Shown here piece by piece: positions 8,202 through 17,959 of a stretch of 64,000 nt of DNA (its first letter is position 1; each line of letters starts with the position of its first letter). Both the position numbers and the translations under genes were made by a program. Where the stretch lies: positions 310,001 to 374,000 of the forward strand of contig CANNCY010000001.1 in the NCBI GenBank assembly GCA_947503335.1, read 5' to 3'. Source of the stretch: an uncultured Pseudomonadales bacterium (lineage in GTDB: Bacteria; Pseudomonadota; Gammaproteobacteria; Pseudomonadales; CANNCY01). The notes beneath the pieces were generated by a model, which saw only the letters and a list, made by a program, of their open reading frames with translations, was not told where the DNA came from and made no database searches.

Positions 8202-9425
8202 GTGTTAGGCATTGTCGGAATTGCAGCGTTAATCGCTATCGCCGTTTTATTATCAGAAGACCGCCGTGCGATAAATCTGCGTACAGTTATCGGTGCGTTT
8301 TTAATTCAAGCGGGTGTGGCCGCGTTAGTACTCTATGTGCCATGGGGTAAAGACATGCTGGCAGCCGCTGCCAATGGTGTACAGCACGTGATTGATTACG
8401 CTAACGCCGGAACGCAGTTTCTTTTTGGTGATCTAGCGAATGGTGTTGAGTCTAAGCTAGGATTTATTTTTGCCTTCAACGTGTTGCCGATAATTGTCTT
8501 TATGTCGGCTTTGATGTCTGTTTTGTACTTTTTGGGCGTCATGCAAAAGATCGTTGGCCTATTGGGTGGCCTGATTCAAAAAGCACTGAAAACAAGTAAG
8601 GCTGAGTCGCTATCGGCCACCGCGAATATCTTTGTGGGCCAAACCGAAGCGCCGTTAGTAGTGCGTCCCTACGTTAATCGTATGAGTCAGTCAGAGCTGT
8701 TTGCCGTAATGACCGGCGGCTTGGCATCTATTGCTGGCGCGGTAATGATTGGCTACGCGGCTATGGGCGTCGATTTAAAGTACCTCATTGCAGCCTGTTT
8801 TATGGCCGCGCCTGGCGGCTTATTGATGGCCAAAATCATTAAGCCTGAAACAGGCACGCCTGTTGAAGACGTCGAGAACGTACAGTTCGACCCCGAAAAC
8901 AAACCTGCGAATGTCATTGATGCGGCAGCGAGTGGCGCACTGACTGGCATGCAGTTGGCATTTAATATTGGTGCAATGCTGTTGGCGTTTATTGCGCTGA
9001 TCGCGTTTGTAAACGGCATCGTTGGTGGCGTAGCCGGGTTGTTTGGTGCCGAGGACGTTACCTTGCAGTCACTACTTGGTTATCTGTTTTCGCCGTTAGC
9101 ATTTTTGTTGGGGGTGCCTTGGTCTGAAGCGGTGGCCACCGGCAGCCTAATTGGTCAAAAGTTAATTCTTAATGAGTTCGTTGCTTATATCGAGTTCATA
9201 GGTGTTCGCGACACGTTGTCTGAACAAACAAAGGTTATTGCAACGTTCGCCCTGTGTGGCTTTGCCAACTTATCATCGATCGCCATTTTGCTGGGTGGTA
9301 TCGGTGGTATTGCGCCCGAGAGACGACCTGATATCTCAAGAATGGGGCTTAAAGCGGTGGCAGCGGGTACATTAGCAAACCTTATGAGCGCCGCACTGGC
9401 AGGGGTATTCTTGTCACTTAGTTAG
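8202..9425 (+). CDS. nupC: NupC-type concentrative nucleoside transporter
   Basis: Inner-membrane ion-coupled nucleoside importer (CNT family) of 407 residues, the usual length. It starts at a GTG; AGGGAG lies eight bases upstream. Several hydrophobic helices alternate with a central signature, [18 protein letters not shown] (about 145-162), and [18 protein letters not shown]. These are the conserved CNT core, where the QTEAP segment contributes to nucleoside and cation binding. Later helices include [13 protein letters not shown] and [15 protein letters not shown]. It leads a run of nucleoside catabolic genes (deoB, deoD, upp). The upstream operator suggests induction by nucleosides or a catabolite. 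Confidence 0.95.
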   Translation: MLGIVGIAALIAIAVLLSEDRRAINLRTVIGAFLIQAGVAALVLYVPWGKDMLAAAANGVQHVIDYANAGTQFLFGDLANGVESKLGFIFAFNVLPIIVFMSALMSVLYFLGVMQKIVGLLGGLIQKALKTSKAESLSATANIFVGQTEAPLVVRPYVNRMSQSELFAVMTGGLASIAGAVMIGYAAMGVDLKYLIAACFMAAPGGLLMAKIIKPETGTPVEDVENVQFDPENKPANVIDAAASGALTGMQLAFNIGAMLLAFIALIAFVNGIVGGVAGLFGAEDVTLQSLLGYLFSPLAFLLGVPWSEAVATGSLIGQKLILNEFVAYIEFIGVRDTLSEQTKVIATFALCGFANLSSIAILLGGIGGIAPERRPDISRMGLKAVAAGTLANLMSAALAGVFLSLS

Positions 9426-9441
9426 GGTGGCAAAGCCTAGG

Positions 9442-9455
9442 CGTAAACGTTAAAT
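9442..9455. promoter_or_regulatory. Weaker LacI-family operator candidate, deoB
   Basis: CGTAAAC-GTTAAAT shares the central AACGTT and 11 of 14 positions with the consensus from the other sites (C/G-TTAAAC-GTTTAA-C/G). It lies 40 bp before the deoB start, in the only gap between nupC and deoB. Confidence 0.35.
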
Positions 9456-9494
9456 AGACTAAGCTGTATTAGTTAGAGGTAAAGAGAGCTACAG

Positions 9495-10709
9495 GTGAAA
9501 AGAGCCATTATATTAATGCTAGATTCGTTCGGAATCGGCGCAACAGACGATGCCGAGCGATTCGGTGATGCCGGCGCTGATACACTGGGTCATATTGCGC
9601 AATGGTGCGCCGAAGGCAAAGCTGATATTGGGCGCAAGGGCCCTTTAAACTTACCTAATCTTACTCGGCTAGGTTTATTGCATGCCGGCAAAGAAAGTAC
9701 AGGTAAGTTTGCTGAAGGCTTTGATGCAAGTATCAAGGTTGAAGGCGCCTATGGCTTCGCCGAAGAATTAAGTAGTGGCAAAGATACCTCAAGCGGTCAC
9801 TGGGAGCTGGCGGGTGTACCAGTGTTGTTCGACTGGGGCTATTTCACTGATAAAACCAATAGCTTTCCACAGGCCTTGCTTGATGAGTTTATTCGCGCGA
9901 CAGGTATTGAAGGTGTATTGGGCAATTGCCATGCCTCAGGAACCACCATTATCGCTGATTTAGGCGAAGAGCATATGCGCACGGGTAAACCCATCGTCTA
10001 TACCTCGGCCGATAGCGTATTTCAGATCGCATGCCATGAAGAATCATTCGGCCTAGATCGGCTGTTAGAAATTTGCGAAACCGCCTACGAGTTACTTAAG
10101 CCATACAATATATGCCGTGTCATTGCTCGCCCGTTTGTTGGCAGTGATGCTTCTAATTTTAAGCGCACAGGTAATCGCAGAGATTTTTCGGTACCACCGC
10201 CAAATAAAACGGTACTTGATAAATTAGTGGAATCAAATGGCGAGGTCTGGGGAGTCGGTAAGATCTCAGATATCTACGCAGGGCAGGGAGTAAGCCAAAA
10301 GGTGAAAGCCAGTGGCTTAGCGAATCTATTTGATGCAACACTAGATACTCTTGATAAGGCTCAAGATCGCAGCATTGTGTTTACCAATTTTGTTGATTTT
10401 GATTCTGAATATGGGCATCGTCGCAATGTCGCCGGGTATGCGGCTGCGCTAGAGTATTTTGATACTCGTTTACCCGAATTGTTAGCTAAGTTAGGTGATC
10501 AAGATATTGTCATACTTACTGCAGATCACGGGTGCGACCCAACTTGGCCTGGCAGTGACCATACGCGAGAACATGTGCCTGTATTATTATTTGGTAATCA
10601 GGTTTCTGCAGGTTCATTAGGAAAACGATCTAGCTTTGCAGACATAGGTCAAACGCTCGCACACTACTTTGATTTACCAGCCACAGAATATGGCGAGCCA
10701 CTAATTTAA
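9495..10709 (+). CDS. deoB: Phosphopentomutase
   Basis: Interconverts deoxyribose-1-phosphate (or ribose-1-P) and the 5-phosphate, linking nucleoside phosphorylases to the aldolase DeoC. It has 404 residues, normal for DeoB, and starts at GTG with AAAGAGAG six bases upstream. Metal-binding and catalytic segments of the alkaline-phosphatase superfamily are visible: [14 protein letters not shown] at the N-terminus, [15 protein letters not shown] (about residues 92-106, containing the phosphorylated Thr), [11 protein letters not shown] and [22 protein letters not shown] near the C-terminus. It is followed after 21 bp by deoD and most likely co-transcribed with deoD, upp and the two genes after them. 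Confidence 0.97.
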   Translation: MKRAIILMLDSFGIGATDDAERFGDAGADTLGHIAQWCAEGKADIGRKGPLNLPNLTRLGLLHAGKESTGKFAEGFDASIKVEGAYGFAEELSSGKDTSSGHWELAGVPVLFDWGYFTDKTNSFPQALLDEFIRATGIEGVLGNCHASGTTIIADLGEEHMRTGKPIVYTSADSVFQIACHEESFGLDRLLEICETAYELLKPYNICRVIARPFVGSDASNFKRTGNRRDFSVPPPNKTVLDKLVESNGEVWGVGKISDIYAGQGVSQKVKASGLANLFDATLDTLDKAQDRSIVFTNFVDFDSEYGHRRNVAGYAAALEYFDTRLPELLAKLGDQDIVILTADHGCDPTWPGSDHTREHVPVLLFGNQVSAGSLGKRSSFADIGQTLAHYFDLPATEYGEPLI

Positions 10710-10730
10710 TTTTTTCTAGAGATTCTCAAT

Positions 10731-11432
10731 ATGACTCCTCACATCAATGCCAATGAAGGCGACTTTGCAAAAACTGTACTAATGCCTGGAGACCCTCTTC
10801 GTGCTAAGTATATTGCAGAGAGTTTTTTAGAGAACGTTAAGCAGGTTACTGACGTTCGAAATATGCTTGGCTTCACCGGTAGCTATAAGGGTAAAGAAGT
10901 ATCGGTAATGGGGTCAGGAATGGGCATTCCGTCGGCGTCGATCTATGCGAAAGAATTGATCACTGATTATGGGGTTGAAAACATCATTCGTATCGGTAGC
11001 TGTGGTGCAGTAAGCGACGATATCAACCTACGCGATGTCGTTATAGGTATGGGCGCTTGCACAGATTCTAATGTAAACCGTATACGCTTTAAGGGTTATG
11101 ATTTTGCCGCAATTGCAAACTACGAATTGCTAGAAAAGGCTGTGGCCAGTTCGCGAAGTATGGGGCTAAGCACAAAGGTCGGTAATCTGTTTTCGGCAGA
11201 CCTTTTCTATACCCCTGACGCCGATATGTTTCAGGTTATGAAGGCCTACAATATATTAGGTGTCGAGATGGAGGCTGCAGGGCTATACGGTGTGGCTGCC
11301 GAGTATGGAGCCAAGGCGTTGGCCATATGTACTGTGTCAGATCATATTTTGCGCGGCGAGGCTATGTCGTCGCAAGACCGACAGTCAACGCTGAACGACA
11401 TGATCGAATTAACCTTAAATAGTCTCGACTAA
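10731..11432 (+). CDS. deoD: Purine nucleoside phosphorylase, DeoD type
   Basis: Phosphorolysis of purine (deoxy)nucleosides to free base and (deoxy)ribose-1-phosphate in the cytoplasm. It has 233 residues, the usual size of the hexameric bacterial form. Phosphate- and ribose-binding motifs are visible: [15 protein letters not shown] (residues 16-30), [24 protein letters not shown] and [13 protein letters not shown] (the ribose-binding Met-Glu). The base-protonating Asp is in VSDHILRGE. It lies between deoB and upp in a tight cluster, so its product deoxyribose-1-P feeds DeoB directly. Confidence 0.97.
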   Translation: MTPHINANEGDFAKTVLMPGDPLRAKYIAESFLENVKQVTDVRNMLGFTGSYKGKEVSVMGSGMGIPSASIYAKELITDYGVENIIRIGSCGAVSDDINLRDVVIGMGACTDSNVNRIRFKGYDFAAIANYELLEKAVASSRSMGLSTKVGNLFSADLFYTPDADMFQVMKAYNILGVEMEAAGLYGVAAEYGAKALAICTVSDHILRGEAMSSQDRQSTLNDMIELTLNSLD

Positions 11433-11470
11433 GTTATAGATCTGAGTCTTAATTTATCTTTGGAGCAACG

Positions 11471-12097
11471 ATGAACGTAATCGAAGTAAACCACCCGTTA
11501 CTTAAACATAAAGTTGGCTTGATGCGTGAAGCGAATATCAGCACGCCACAGTTTAGAAAGTTAGCGGGCGAGGTGGGCAGTTTATTAACCTACGAGGCGA
11601 CTCGCCATCTAGAAGTAGAAACCGTTGATCAAGATAGCTGGAACGGCCCCATCAAGGTTGAGCGCTTAAAGGGCAAGAAGATGACAGTCGTGCCGATTCT
11701 TCGAGCAGGTTTAGGTATGCTCGATGGTGTACTTACATTGGTACCTAATGCCAAGATATCAGTTGTGGGAATCTATCGTGACGAAGAAACACTCGAGCCT
11801 GTGCCTTACTTTGATAAGTTGGCACCTAATGTAGAAGAGCGTGTAGCGCTGGTGGTAGACCCAATGCTTGCAACGGGCGGCACCATGGTATCAACCATTG
11901 ATCTACTTAAGAAAAAAGGTTGCAGTAAGATCTTGGCGTTAGTATTGGTTGCAGCGCCAGAAGGTGTAAAAGCGGTCAATGCAGCACATCCTGACGTTGA
12001 TATTTTCACGGCTTCTTTAGATAGCCACTTAAATGAAGATGGTTATATCCTTCCTGGCTTAGGTGACGCGGGTGACAAGATCTTTGGCACTAAGTAG
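11471..12097 (+). CDS. upp: Uracil phosphoribosyltransferase
   Basis: Converts uracil plus PRPP into UMP, recovering the base released by pyrimidine nucleoside phosphorolysis. It has 208 residues, as in E. coli. The N-terminal signature [19 protein letters not shown] is typical. [15 protein letters not shown] and the PRPP loop [18 protein letters not shown] (about 131-148) are intact, and the uracil-binding C-terminal stretch [12 protein letters not shown] is present. GGAG lies six bases before the ATG. The next gene starts only three bases after the stop, so it is co-transcribed with the transporter. Confidence 0.97.
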   Translation: MNVIEVNHPLLKHKVGLMREANISTPQFRKLAGEVGSLLTYEATRHLEVETVDQDSWNGPIKVERLKGKKMTVVPILRAGLGMLDGVLTLVPNAKISVVGIYRDEETLEPVPYFDKLAPNVEERVALVVDPMLATGGTMVSTIDLLKKKGCSKILALVLVAAPEGVKAVNAAHPDVDIFTASLDSHLNEDGYILPGLGDAGDKIFGTK

Positions 12098-12100
12098 TTC

Positions 12101-13285
12101 ATGGCCAAAAGTAGTTCAAAACTTGTCTTTGTTAGCGCGCTAATACTTGTTCTCTTTGGGCCGGTAGGTATCGATGTATACCTGCCAGCCTTGCCGGCTA
12201 TGCAGCATGATCTTGCCACTAGCCAATCTCTAGTTCAGCTTAGTTTAACGTCGTTTACCTTAGCGCTTGGATTGGGGCAGCTTGTGGTGGGGCCTTTGGC
12301 TGACCGAGTCGGCAGAAAGCCTGTCGCGTTAGGTGGCCTCGTTGTATATGCTCTATCATCATTGGCCATTGCTGTGGCTAGTACCATCGAATCAATATTA
12401 GTATTGAGGCTTATACAGGGCTTTGGGGCGAGTTGTTGCTCGGTGGTGTCGATGACGGTGGTACGTGATCGGTTCTCGCCAACAGAAGGCGCCAAAATTT
12501 ATAGTTACATCAACGGTGCTCTGTGTGTGGCACCAGCGCTAGCACCTGTTTTGGGTGGCATCCTAGTTGAGATATTTGGGTGGCGAAGTAATTTCTACTT
12601 CTTGTTTGGTTGCACTTTGTTGGGATTATTCTTTGTCATCACTAAAATGCCAGAAACCTTAAATCCCAAAGTATCTACTGAGCAGTCCTTTGCTAATGAT
12701 ACAAAGAGGGTATTAGGTTCGGGGCGGTTCTATCTGTTTAGTCTTATCTGTGCATTGTGCTTAGCGGTACTTCTTAATTTTGCAATGGTCTCCCCGGCTG
12801 TGTTGATGAGTAAGCATGGGGCGAGTAGTTTGCAATTCTCATTACTCTTTGGGGCCAATGCTTTGGTATTGATGGTAAGTAGCTTTGTTGCACCGAGGGT
12901 TATTGGTAAAGCCGGTCGCCACCGAAGTGTATTGTACGGTTCGGTGCTAATGTTTGTTGGTGGTCTATCGCTGTCGTTGGTGCTAGGGTTGCTTGGGTCA
13001 TCAATAGTTGGTTTTCTTCTGCCCATTGCGATAGCGAGCTTTGGTTTCTCTTTAGTGCTAGGTGCCGCTGCTAGTTTGACGCTAGAACCTTTCGAGAGCT
13101 GCGCTGGCTTGGCGTCGGCATTTTTGGGGTGCATTCAGTTTTTAGGCGCGTCAGTCTTTACTGCCTTACTTATACTATTCGCACTTGGTTCTGAAGTGTC
13201 ACAATCGGTCGCTATGCTTTGTGCAGGCGCTTATGGTTTATTTGTTTATTATCGCACCAAGGTGGTTGCTCAAAGTGAGCTATAG
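12101..13285 (+). CDS. MFS transporter, Bcr/CflA drug-resistance type
   Basis: Inner-membrane major-facilitator exporter of 394 residues with about 12 hydrophobic helices. The Bcr/CflA type is indicated by GIDVYLPALPAMQHDL in helix 1 and by the loop 2-3 motif GPLADRVGRKPVALGG. GFGASCCSVVSMTVVRDRF lies in helices 4-5. Relatives export drugs, dipeptides or sulfonamides, but the substrate here is unknown. Because it begins three bases after upp and lies within a nucleoside operon, export of toxic bases, nucleoside analogues or overflow metabolites is a reasonable guess only. The acetyltransferase gene follows after 36 bp. Confidence 0.85.
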   Translation: MAKSSSKLVFVSALILVLFGPVGIDVYLPALPAMQHDLATSQSLVQLSLTSFTLALGLGQLVVGPLADRVGRKPVALGGLVVYALSSLAIAVASTIESILVLRLIQGFGASCCSVVSMTVVRDRFSPTEGAKIYSYINGALCVAPALAPVLGGILVEIFGWRSNFYFLFGCTLLGLFFVITKMPETLNPKVSTEQSFANDTKRVLGSGRFYLFSLICALCLAVLLNFAMVSPAVLMSKHGASSLQFSLLFGANALVLMVSSFVAPRVIGKAGRHRSVLYGSVLMFVGGLSLSLVLGLLGSSIVGFLLPIAIASFGFSLVLGAAASLTLEPFESCAGLASAFLGCIQFLGASVFTALLILFALGSEVSQSVAMLCAGAYGLFVYYRTKVVAQSEL

Positions 13286-13321
13286 TTATCAGTAAGCTGA
13301 GTACATTGAGCCAGGATACTG

Positions 13322-13945
13322 ATGAACTTCTTTGAGTCGCCATTTGCGGGTACATTGATTAGTGAGCAGATAACTAACAAGAACATAGTTGTGGGGCGCT
13401 ACAGTTATTACTCGGGCTATTATCATGGGCACTCGTTTGATGACTGTGCCAGATACCTCGCCCCCGATAGAGAAGACGTCGATAAACTAGTGATTGGTAG
13501 CTTCTGCTCGATCGGTTCGGGCGCCGTCTTTATGATGGCTGGTAATCAAGGGCATCGATCTGATTGGGTGAGTACGTTTCCGTTCTTCTATCAGTCTTCG
13601 CCTTTGTTTGATCAAGCTATTGATGGCTTTAAACGAGCAGGTGATACCGTTGTGGGCAACGATGTCTGGATCGGTTCTGAATCGATGGTGATGCCAGGGG
13701 TAACCGTTGGTGATGGTGCGATCATAGCTAGTCGAGCGCTAGTAACCAAAAATGTCGAACCCTACGCAGTGGTTGGTTCTAACCCTGCCAAGCATATTAA
13801 ATTTAGGTTTTCAGAATCAGAAATTGCGAAGTTATTAGAGATGAAGTGGTGGTGTTGGGCAGAGCATGACATAAAACAGCACATGTCGTTGCTGTGTTCT
13901 GGCAATATCGAAGCGCTCTATAATGAATGGCTAGCTAATCAGTAG
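13322..13945 (+). CDS. CatB-like xenobiotic acetyltransferase
   Basis: Left-handed beta-helix acetyltransferase of 207 residues, the length of the CatB/VatD (XAT) group that acetylates chloramphenicol or streptogramins with acetyl-CoA. Visible features are [14 protein letters not shown] (about 24-37), the loop [17 protein letters not shown], where the His is the expected catalytic base, hexapeptide repeats around [20 protein letters not shown] and the C-terminal [16 protein letters not shown]. Many chromosomal relatives have unknown acceptors, so antibiotic resistance cannot be claimed. The gene closes the deoB-deoD-upp-MFS run and is followed by a terminator. Confidence 0.85.
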   Translation: MNFFESPFAGTLISEQITNKNIVVGRYSYYSGYYHGHSFDDCARYLAPDREDVDKLVIGSFCSIGSGAVFMMAGNQGHRSDWVSTFPFFYQSSPLFDQAIDGFKRAGDTVVGNDVWIGSESMVMPGVTVGDGAIIASRALVTKNVEPYAVVGSNPAKHIKFRFSESEIAKLLEMKWWCWAEHDIKQHMSLLCSGNIEALYNEWLANQ

Positions 13946-13948
13946 AAT

Positions 13949-13979
13949 AAAAAAGCCCAGCAAAACGCTGGGCTTTTTT
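13949..13979. terminator. Bidirectional Rho-independent terminator
   Basis: AAAAAAGCCCAGC and GCTGGGCTTTTTT form a 13-bp stem with a loop of five bases. It serves both the acetyltransferase gene (+) and the TonB receptor gene (-). Confidence 0.95.
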
Positions 13980-13996
13980 GTAACTAACCTGTCAGA

Positions 13997-16327
13997 TTAG
14001 AAACGGTATAACAACTCAACACCATAGGTGCGTGGATCGTTAACGATGCCTTCAAGGTTGTTAAAGTCGATCGCTGCGATCACCTGATCTTCGTCAGTTG
14101 CGTTGCGAACATAAGCTGCTAGCTCATAGTCACCTTCGCCACCAATGTAACCAGCACGTAGACCCACAAGCGACATTGAGTCACCGCGGAATTCTGCGCT
14201 TTCGTACAAGAAGAAGTTGATCTTGCTGCGGTAAGACCAGTCACCATAGAAGTACATCTCGCCCGATTGCATAGGCACGGTGTAGCGCGCCGCTAGATTT
14301 GAGATAACTTTGGGTGAGCGTGGTAGTGGGTTGCCGTCAATTGAAACACTGCCGGCGAAACTGCCTGCAGGGTCAAGAACGGTACAGTTAGCACCACAAG
14401 GCAAGATCGAAAGGTTAGGATCTTTGATTTCGGTGTGGTTGTAGCTGCCGCCCCAGGTAATCATCAGGTTATCTGATGCTAACCATTCAACGTCTACTTC
14501 AACGCCAGCGCCGTCAACCTTGTCAGCGTTAACTAGCTGGTTAGCATTGGCTTCGCCACTACCTGCAGTTAGCTGCTGATCATTGATCTGGTAGGCGTAC
14601 ACTGCTGCGTTAAAGCGCATGGTGTTGTCTAGCAGTTCGCTCTTGTAACCGAAGTCCCAAGATACAACTGTTTCAGAGTCTGCCACGGTAACGGTGTCAG
14701 CGAACAATACGCGGCCCTGAATACTTGGTGCTCTAAAGCCGCGAGCCAAACGGCTGTATAGGCTAGAGTTTTCGCTTAGTGCGTAGTTGATGGCTAGGTC
14801 TCCGCTAAACTGCGAGTCGCCAACACTTACTGGAATTGGGTCTAGTACTGCTGGTAGCCATGGAGCATGGTTTGTTACGGTACGCTCTGCGAAGTAATCC
14901 TTTTGGTCGTCAGAGTAACGAAGGCCAGCAGTTACCGTAGTGCGATCGTTAAGATCCCAATTTACCTGACCAAACACAGCCCAAGCCTTGGTGTCTTGCT
15001 CTTGGTGAGCCCAACCGTTGAATTGATCACGAGGCATACGGTTAGCTGCTTCAAACGCCGCTAGGTTGCCGTTAAAGCCATCAGCTGGTACCCAGTTGCC
15101 ATAGTTGAAAGAATCTACTTCTAGGTGCTCGTCGAAGTAATAAACACCCGCCTGCCAGTTGAACCCATCTTCATTGTTAGAAGAGATACGAACTTCTTGG
15201 GTAAACTGAGAATGATCTGGAATACCATCGGCAGTGTGGGCAGGGAATGGAATAATCTCACCGTTGTCGGTAGGGCCCATGATTGGCATGAACACGGCAC
15301 CGATGCCACCTTCAACGTCGGCACGGCTGTAGGTTTCTACCTGCTCATAACCAGTTACCGTGGTAAGTGTGTAGTCACCTAACTCGATATCAAACTGTGC
15401 AACACCACCAGTAGACTTAGCTTCTTGTTCGTTGTGGCCATCAAAGTGCACAACTTCACGATCATAGCTATCTACGAAATCGTTAGAGCCTTTCTCAAGA
15501 ATGTTGGCGCGAAATAGGGTAGCGGTACCATCAAGGTCGCGGCCGTGAACGTTAAAGTAAGCGGTCACCTTGTCACCTTCGTACAATGCTTGTACGCGGT
15601 AAGCTGTTTCGGTGTAGCCTTCTAAGAACGAATCGTCGTCTAGATATGCTAAGTTGCTGTCTACTTCAGAAGGCTTGTTTGCCACCCAGTCGTCACGCGT
15701 TTGACGAAGAACCGATGCACGTGCCGACCAACGATCTGTTAGTGCACCGCCAATCGCCGCTTCAAAATCGGTAGAGCCTAGGTTGCCTAAACCAAGCTTC
15801 ATGTAGCCTTCGGTCTCTTGGCTTGGGCGAACAGAAGTCAGCTGAACAGTACCCGCCGGCGTGTTACGGCCAAACAGCGTGCCCTGTGGGCCGCGAAGAA
15901 TTTCAACGCGCTCTGTGTCAAATACAGGAAAGCCCTTAAGCATTGGGTTTTCGTAAACTACGCCATCGTAGATAAGTGATACTGGCTGTGATGCGTTTTG
16001 GTCGAAGTCGGTGTTACCGATACCACGAATGTAAAAACGCGGGAATATTCGGCCAAAGTCAGATTCAACGATCAAGCTAGGCGCACGACCGTTCAAGAAA
16101 CGAATATCTTGGCCGCCAGCGCGGATGCTTTGCATCTCTTCGCCTTTAAGGGCTGTAATTGAAACGGGTACATCCTGGATGTTTTCAGCGCGCTTTTGCG
16201 CCGTTACGATCACTTCTTCAAGTTGTGGTGTCTGCGCCTGTGCCTGAGCGCCAGCAAACATGGTTGCTGCCGCGATTGCACTACGCAGCACCCAGCTACC
16301 AGAGCGGCGATGGGTTTGAGTAGTCAC
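13997..16327 (-). CDS. TonB-dependent outer-membrane receptor, probable nucleoside-related substrate
   Basis: Energised outer-membrane transporter of 776 residues. It has a signal peptide (about 1-32, ending AQAQA), a TonB-box-like EEVIVTAQKR at the mature N-terminus, a plug domain (about 45-160, with YIRGIGN and VEILRGPQGTLFGRNTPAG) and a 22-strand barrel ending in an aromatic C-terminal residue (ELLYRF). The sequence alone does not tell the ligand. Context does suggest one: the gene shares a divergent regulatory region with deoA that contains two LacI-type operators, and it is surrounded by nucleoside genes. Uptake of nucleosides, nucleotides or oligonucleotides is inferred. Iron-siderophore uptake is less likely, as no iron genes or Fur box were noticed. 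Confidence 0.85.
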   Translation of the reverse strand: MTTQTHRRSGSWVLRSAIAAATMFAGAQAQAQTPQLEEVIVTAQKRAENIQDVPVSITALKGEEMQSIRAGGQDIRFLNGRAPSLIVESDFGRIFPRFYIRGIGNTDFDQNASQPVSLIYDGVVYENPMLKGFPVFDTERVEILRGPQGTLFGRNTPAGTVQLTSVRPSQETEGYMKLGLGNLGSTDFEAAIGGALTDRWSARASVLRQTRDDWVANKPSEVDSNLAYLDDDSFLEGYTETAYRVQALYEGDKVTAYFNVHGRDLDGTATLFRANILEKGSNDFVDSYDREVVHFDGHNEQEAKSTGGVAQFDIELGDYTLTTVTGYEQVETYSRADVEGGIGAVFMPIMGPTDNGEIIPFPAHTADGIPDHSQFTQEVRISSNNEDGFNWQAGVYYFDEHLEVDSFNYGNWVPADGFNGNLAAFEAANRMPRDQFNGWAHQEQDTKAWAVFGQVNWDLNDRTTVTAGLRYSDDQKDYFAERTVTNHAPWLPAVLDPIPVSVGDSQFSGDLAINYALSENSSLYSRLARGFRAPSIQGRVLFADTVTVADSETVVSWDFGYKSELLDNTMRFNAAVYAYQINDQQLTAGSGEANANQLVNADKVDGAGVEVDVEWLASDNLMITWGGSYNHTEIKDPNLSILPCGANCTVLDPAGSFAGSVSIDGNPLPRSPKVISNLAARYTVPMQSGEMYFYGDWSYRSKINFFLYESAEFRGDSMSLVGLRAGYIGGEGDYELAAYVRNATDEDQVIAAIDFNNLEGIVNDPRTYGVELLYRF

Positions 16328-16444
16328 TAGTTTAACTCCAATGGTATATGTATTTTTTGTAAGTTATATCTTTAAAAAGCAGCAGCTTTGGAGCCTGCTA
16401 GAATGAAGTTTGAGTCAAACAAGATGGGTGAGTCAAGTAGATCT

Positions 16445-16458
16445 GTTAAACGTTTAAC
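16445..16458. promoter_or_regulatory. LacI-family operator candidate 1, TonB receptor/deoA
   Basis: GTTAAACGTTTAAC is a perfect 14-bp palindrome with central CG, typical for LacI-family operators. It lies 117 bp before the TonB receptor start and 91 bp (centre to centre) from operator 2. Confidence 0.65.
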
Positions 16459-16488
16459 TTACCGCGATTAGTTGACTATTTGGTTAAG

Positions 16489-16517
16489 TTGACAGCAGTA
16501 AGAAGAATCTGTTTAAG
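16489..16517 (+). promoter_or_regulatory. Promoter of deoA
   Basis: Perfect -35 TTGACA (16489-16494) and TTTAAG (16512-16517, 4 of 6) with a 17-bp spacer. The predicted start near 16524 is just before operator 2, the same arrangement as at nupC. GTTGAC also recurs at 16471 and 16549, with the inverted GTCAAC at 16563-16568. Confidence 0.45.
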
Positions 16518-16535
16518 AGGCGGATTTTGTGTTAG

Positions 16536-16549
16536 CTTTAACGTTTAAG
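16536..16549. promoter_or_regulatory. LacI-family operator candidate 2, deoA
   Basis: CTTTAAC-GTTTAAG matches the consensus in 13 of 14 positions and lies just downstream of the predicted deoA start. It is followed by a second inverted repeat, AGTTGAC (16548-16554) with GTCAACT (16563-16569). Confidence 0.6.
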
Positions 16550-16626
16550 TTGACCCTGACTAGTCAACTGTTGCAATCTGAATAATATTCGAAATTAATT
16601 TAACTTATTAGAGGTTTTTGGCGCCG

Positions 16627-17955
16627 ATGTTAATGCAAGACATCATATGCCGAAAGCGCGAAGGTCTTGCTTTGTCGCAAGAAGAAATCGCGTTTTTTGT
16701 GAAAGGAATCGTAGACGGCAGTGTCTCAGAGGGGCAGGTTGCCGCCTTGGCGATGGCTACCTATTTTAATGATATGCAAATTGACGAATGCGCAACGCTT
16801 ACCAAGGCGATGCGTGATTCGGGCGAGGTCTTGGGTTGGTCTGAACTCGCTCTAGATGGCCCTGTCGTTGATAAACATTCTAGTGGCGGTGTAGGCGATA
16901 AGGTCAGCATTATGTTGGCGCCGATGCTAGCGGCCTGTGGTGCCTACGTACCTATGATCTCTGGGCGAGGCCTAGGGCATACCGGTGGTACGCTCGATAA
17001 GTTAGATAGTGTACCGGGCTATAAAACCCAGCCTGACATACCTACCTTAAAGCGGGTGGTAAAAGACGTCGGTTGCGCCATTATTGGCCAAACGTCGACA
17101 CTCGCCCCAGCCGACAAACGTTTCTATTCTATTCGCGATATTACAGGCACCGTCGAGTCGTTGCCTTTAATCGTTGCTTCTATCTTGTCTAAGAAAACCT
17201 CGGCTGGGTTAGACAGTTTGGTAATGGATGTTAAGACCGGTAGTGGCGCCTTTGCGGCAGCCTTTGAAAAGGCCGATGATCTGGCGAGCCGTCTGGTTGA
17301 GGTGGGTGCAGGTATGGGGTTACCCATTTCGGCGTTGATTACCGATATGAATCAGGTGCTAGGGCGTACCGCCGGTAATGGTTTAGAGGTGGTTGAAACC
17401 ATCGAATATCTAAAGGGCGATTATAAAGAGCCTAGGCTTCATGAAGTAACGGTTGCGCTAGGTGCCGAATTATTAGTGCTGTCTGGGTTGGCTGCCGATA
17501 TAGAGTCTGGGCGCGCTGCGATGAATGATTCGCTTGATAGCGGTAAGGCTGCAGAGATCTTTGCCAAGATGGTCGCCGAAATGGGTGGCCCTGCCGATAT
17601 TCTCGAAAACACCTATGCTCATTTTGCTGATGCGCCGATCGTAACGCCTATATATGCGAGCGAATCAGGCGTAATCGAATCGATGAATGTACGTCGAATT
17701 GGTAATGCCATTGTTGAGCTCGGTGGTGGTCGGCGTTTAGTTGAAGATAGTATCGACTATCGTGTGGGTTTATCAAAGGTAAAAGGCATTGGCGAAGCCG
17801 TTGGTAAAGATGAACCCATTGCTATACTGCATGCACGAACCTACGACGATGTAGAACGAATAAGCGCCATGATTCAGGGCGCAGTAAATGTGGGCCAACA
17901 AGTTAGTGCGCCTGCGGTAGAACAGGTTATTTTGAAGCGCGTTTGCGCAGAGTAA
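16627..17955 (+). CDS. deoA: Thymidine phosphorylase
   Basis: Phosphorolysis of thymidine and deoxyuridine to base and 2-deoxyribose-1-phosphate. It has 442 residues from the ATG at 16627, which aligns with the E. coli start ([18 protein letters not shown]). A TTG at 16618 is only three bases from GAGG (16611-16614), so it is unlikely. Family features are [30 protein letters not shown] (the phosphate-binding segment, about 83-102), [17 protein letters not shown] and the C-terminal pyrimidine phosphorylase domain. It is followed by deoC after four bases and by the aldehyde dehydrogenase, forming a catabolic operon. Confidence 0.97.
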   Translation: MLMQDIICRKREGLALSQEEIAFFVKGIVDGSVSEGQVAALAMATYFNDMQIDECATLTKAMRDSGEVLGWSELALDGPVVDKHSSGGVGDKVSIMLAPMLAACGAYVPMISGRGLGHTGGTLDKLDSVPGYKTQPDIPTLKRVVKDVGCAIIGQTSTLAPADKRFYSIRDITGTVESLPLIVASILSKKTSAGLDSLVMDVKTGSGAFAAAFEKADDLASRLVEVGAGMGLPISALITDMNQVLGRTAGNGLEVVETIEYLKGDYKEPRLHEVTVALGAELLVLSGLAADIESGRAAMNDSLDSGKAAEIFAKMVAEMGGPADILENTYAHFADAPIVTPIYASESGVIESMNVRRIGNAIVELGGGRRLVEDSIDYRVGLSKVKGIGEAVGKDEPIAILHARTYDDVERISAMIQGAVNVGQQVSAPAVEQVILKRVCAE

Positions 17956-17959
17956 AATT

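Noticed and set aside
13322-13945. Chloramphenicol resistance gene
   Set aside because: The CatB-like fold is shared by many chromosomal acetyltransferases with unknown acceptors, and no mobile element is present.
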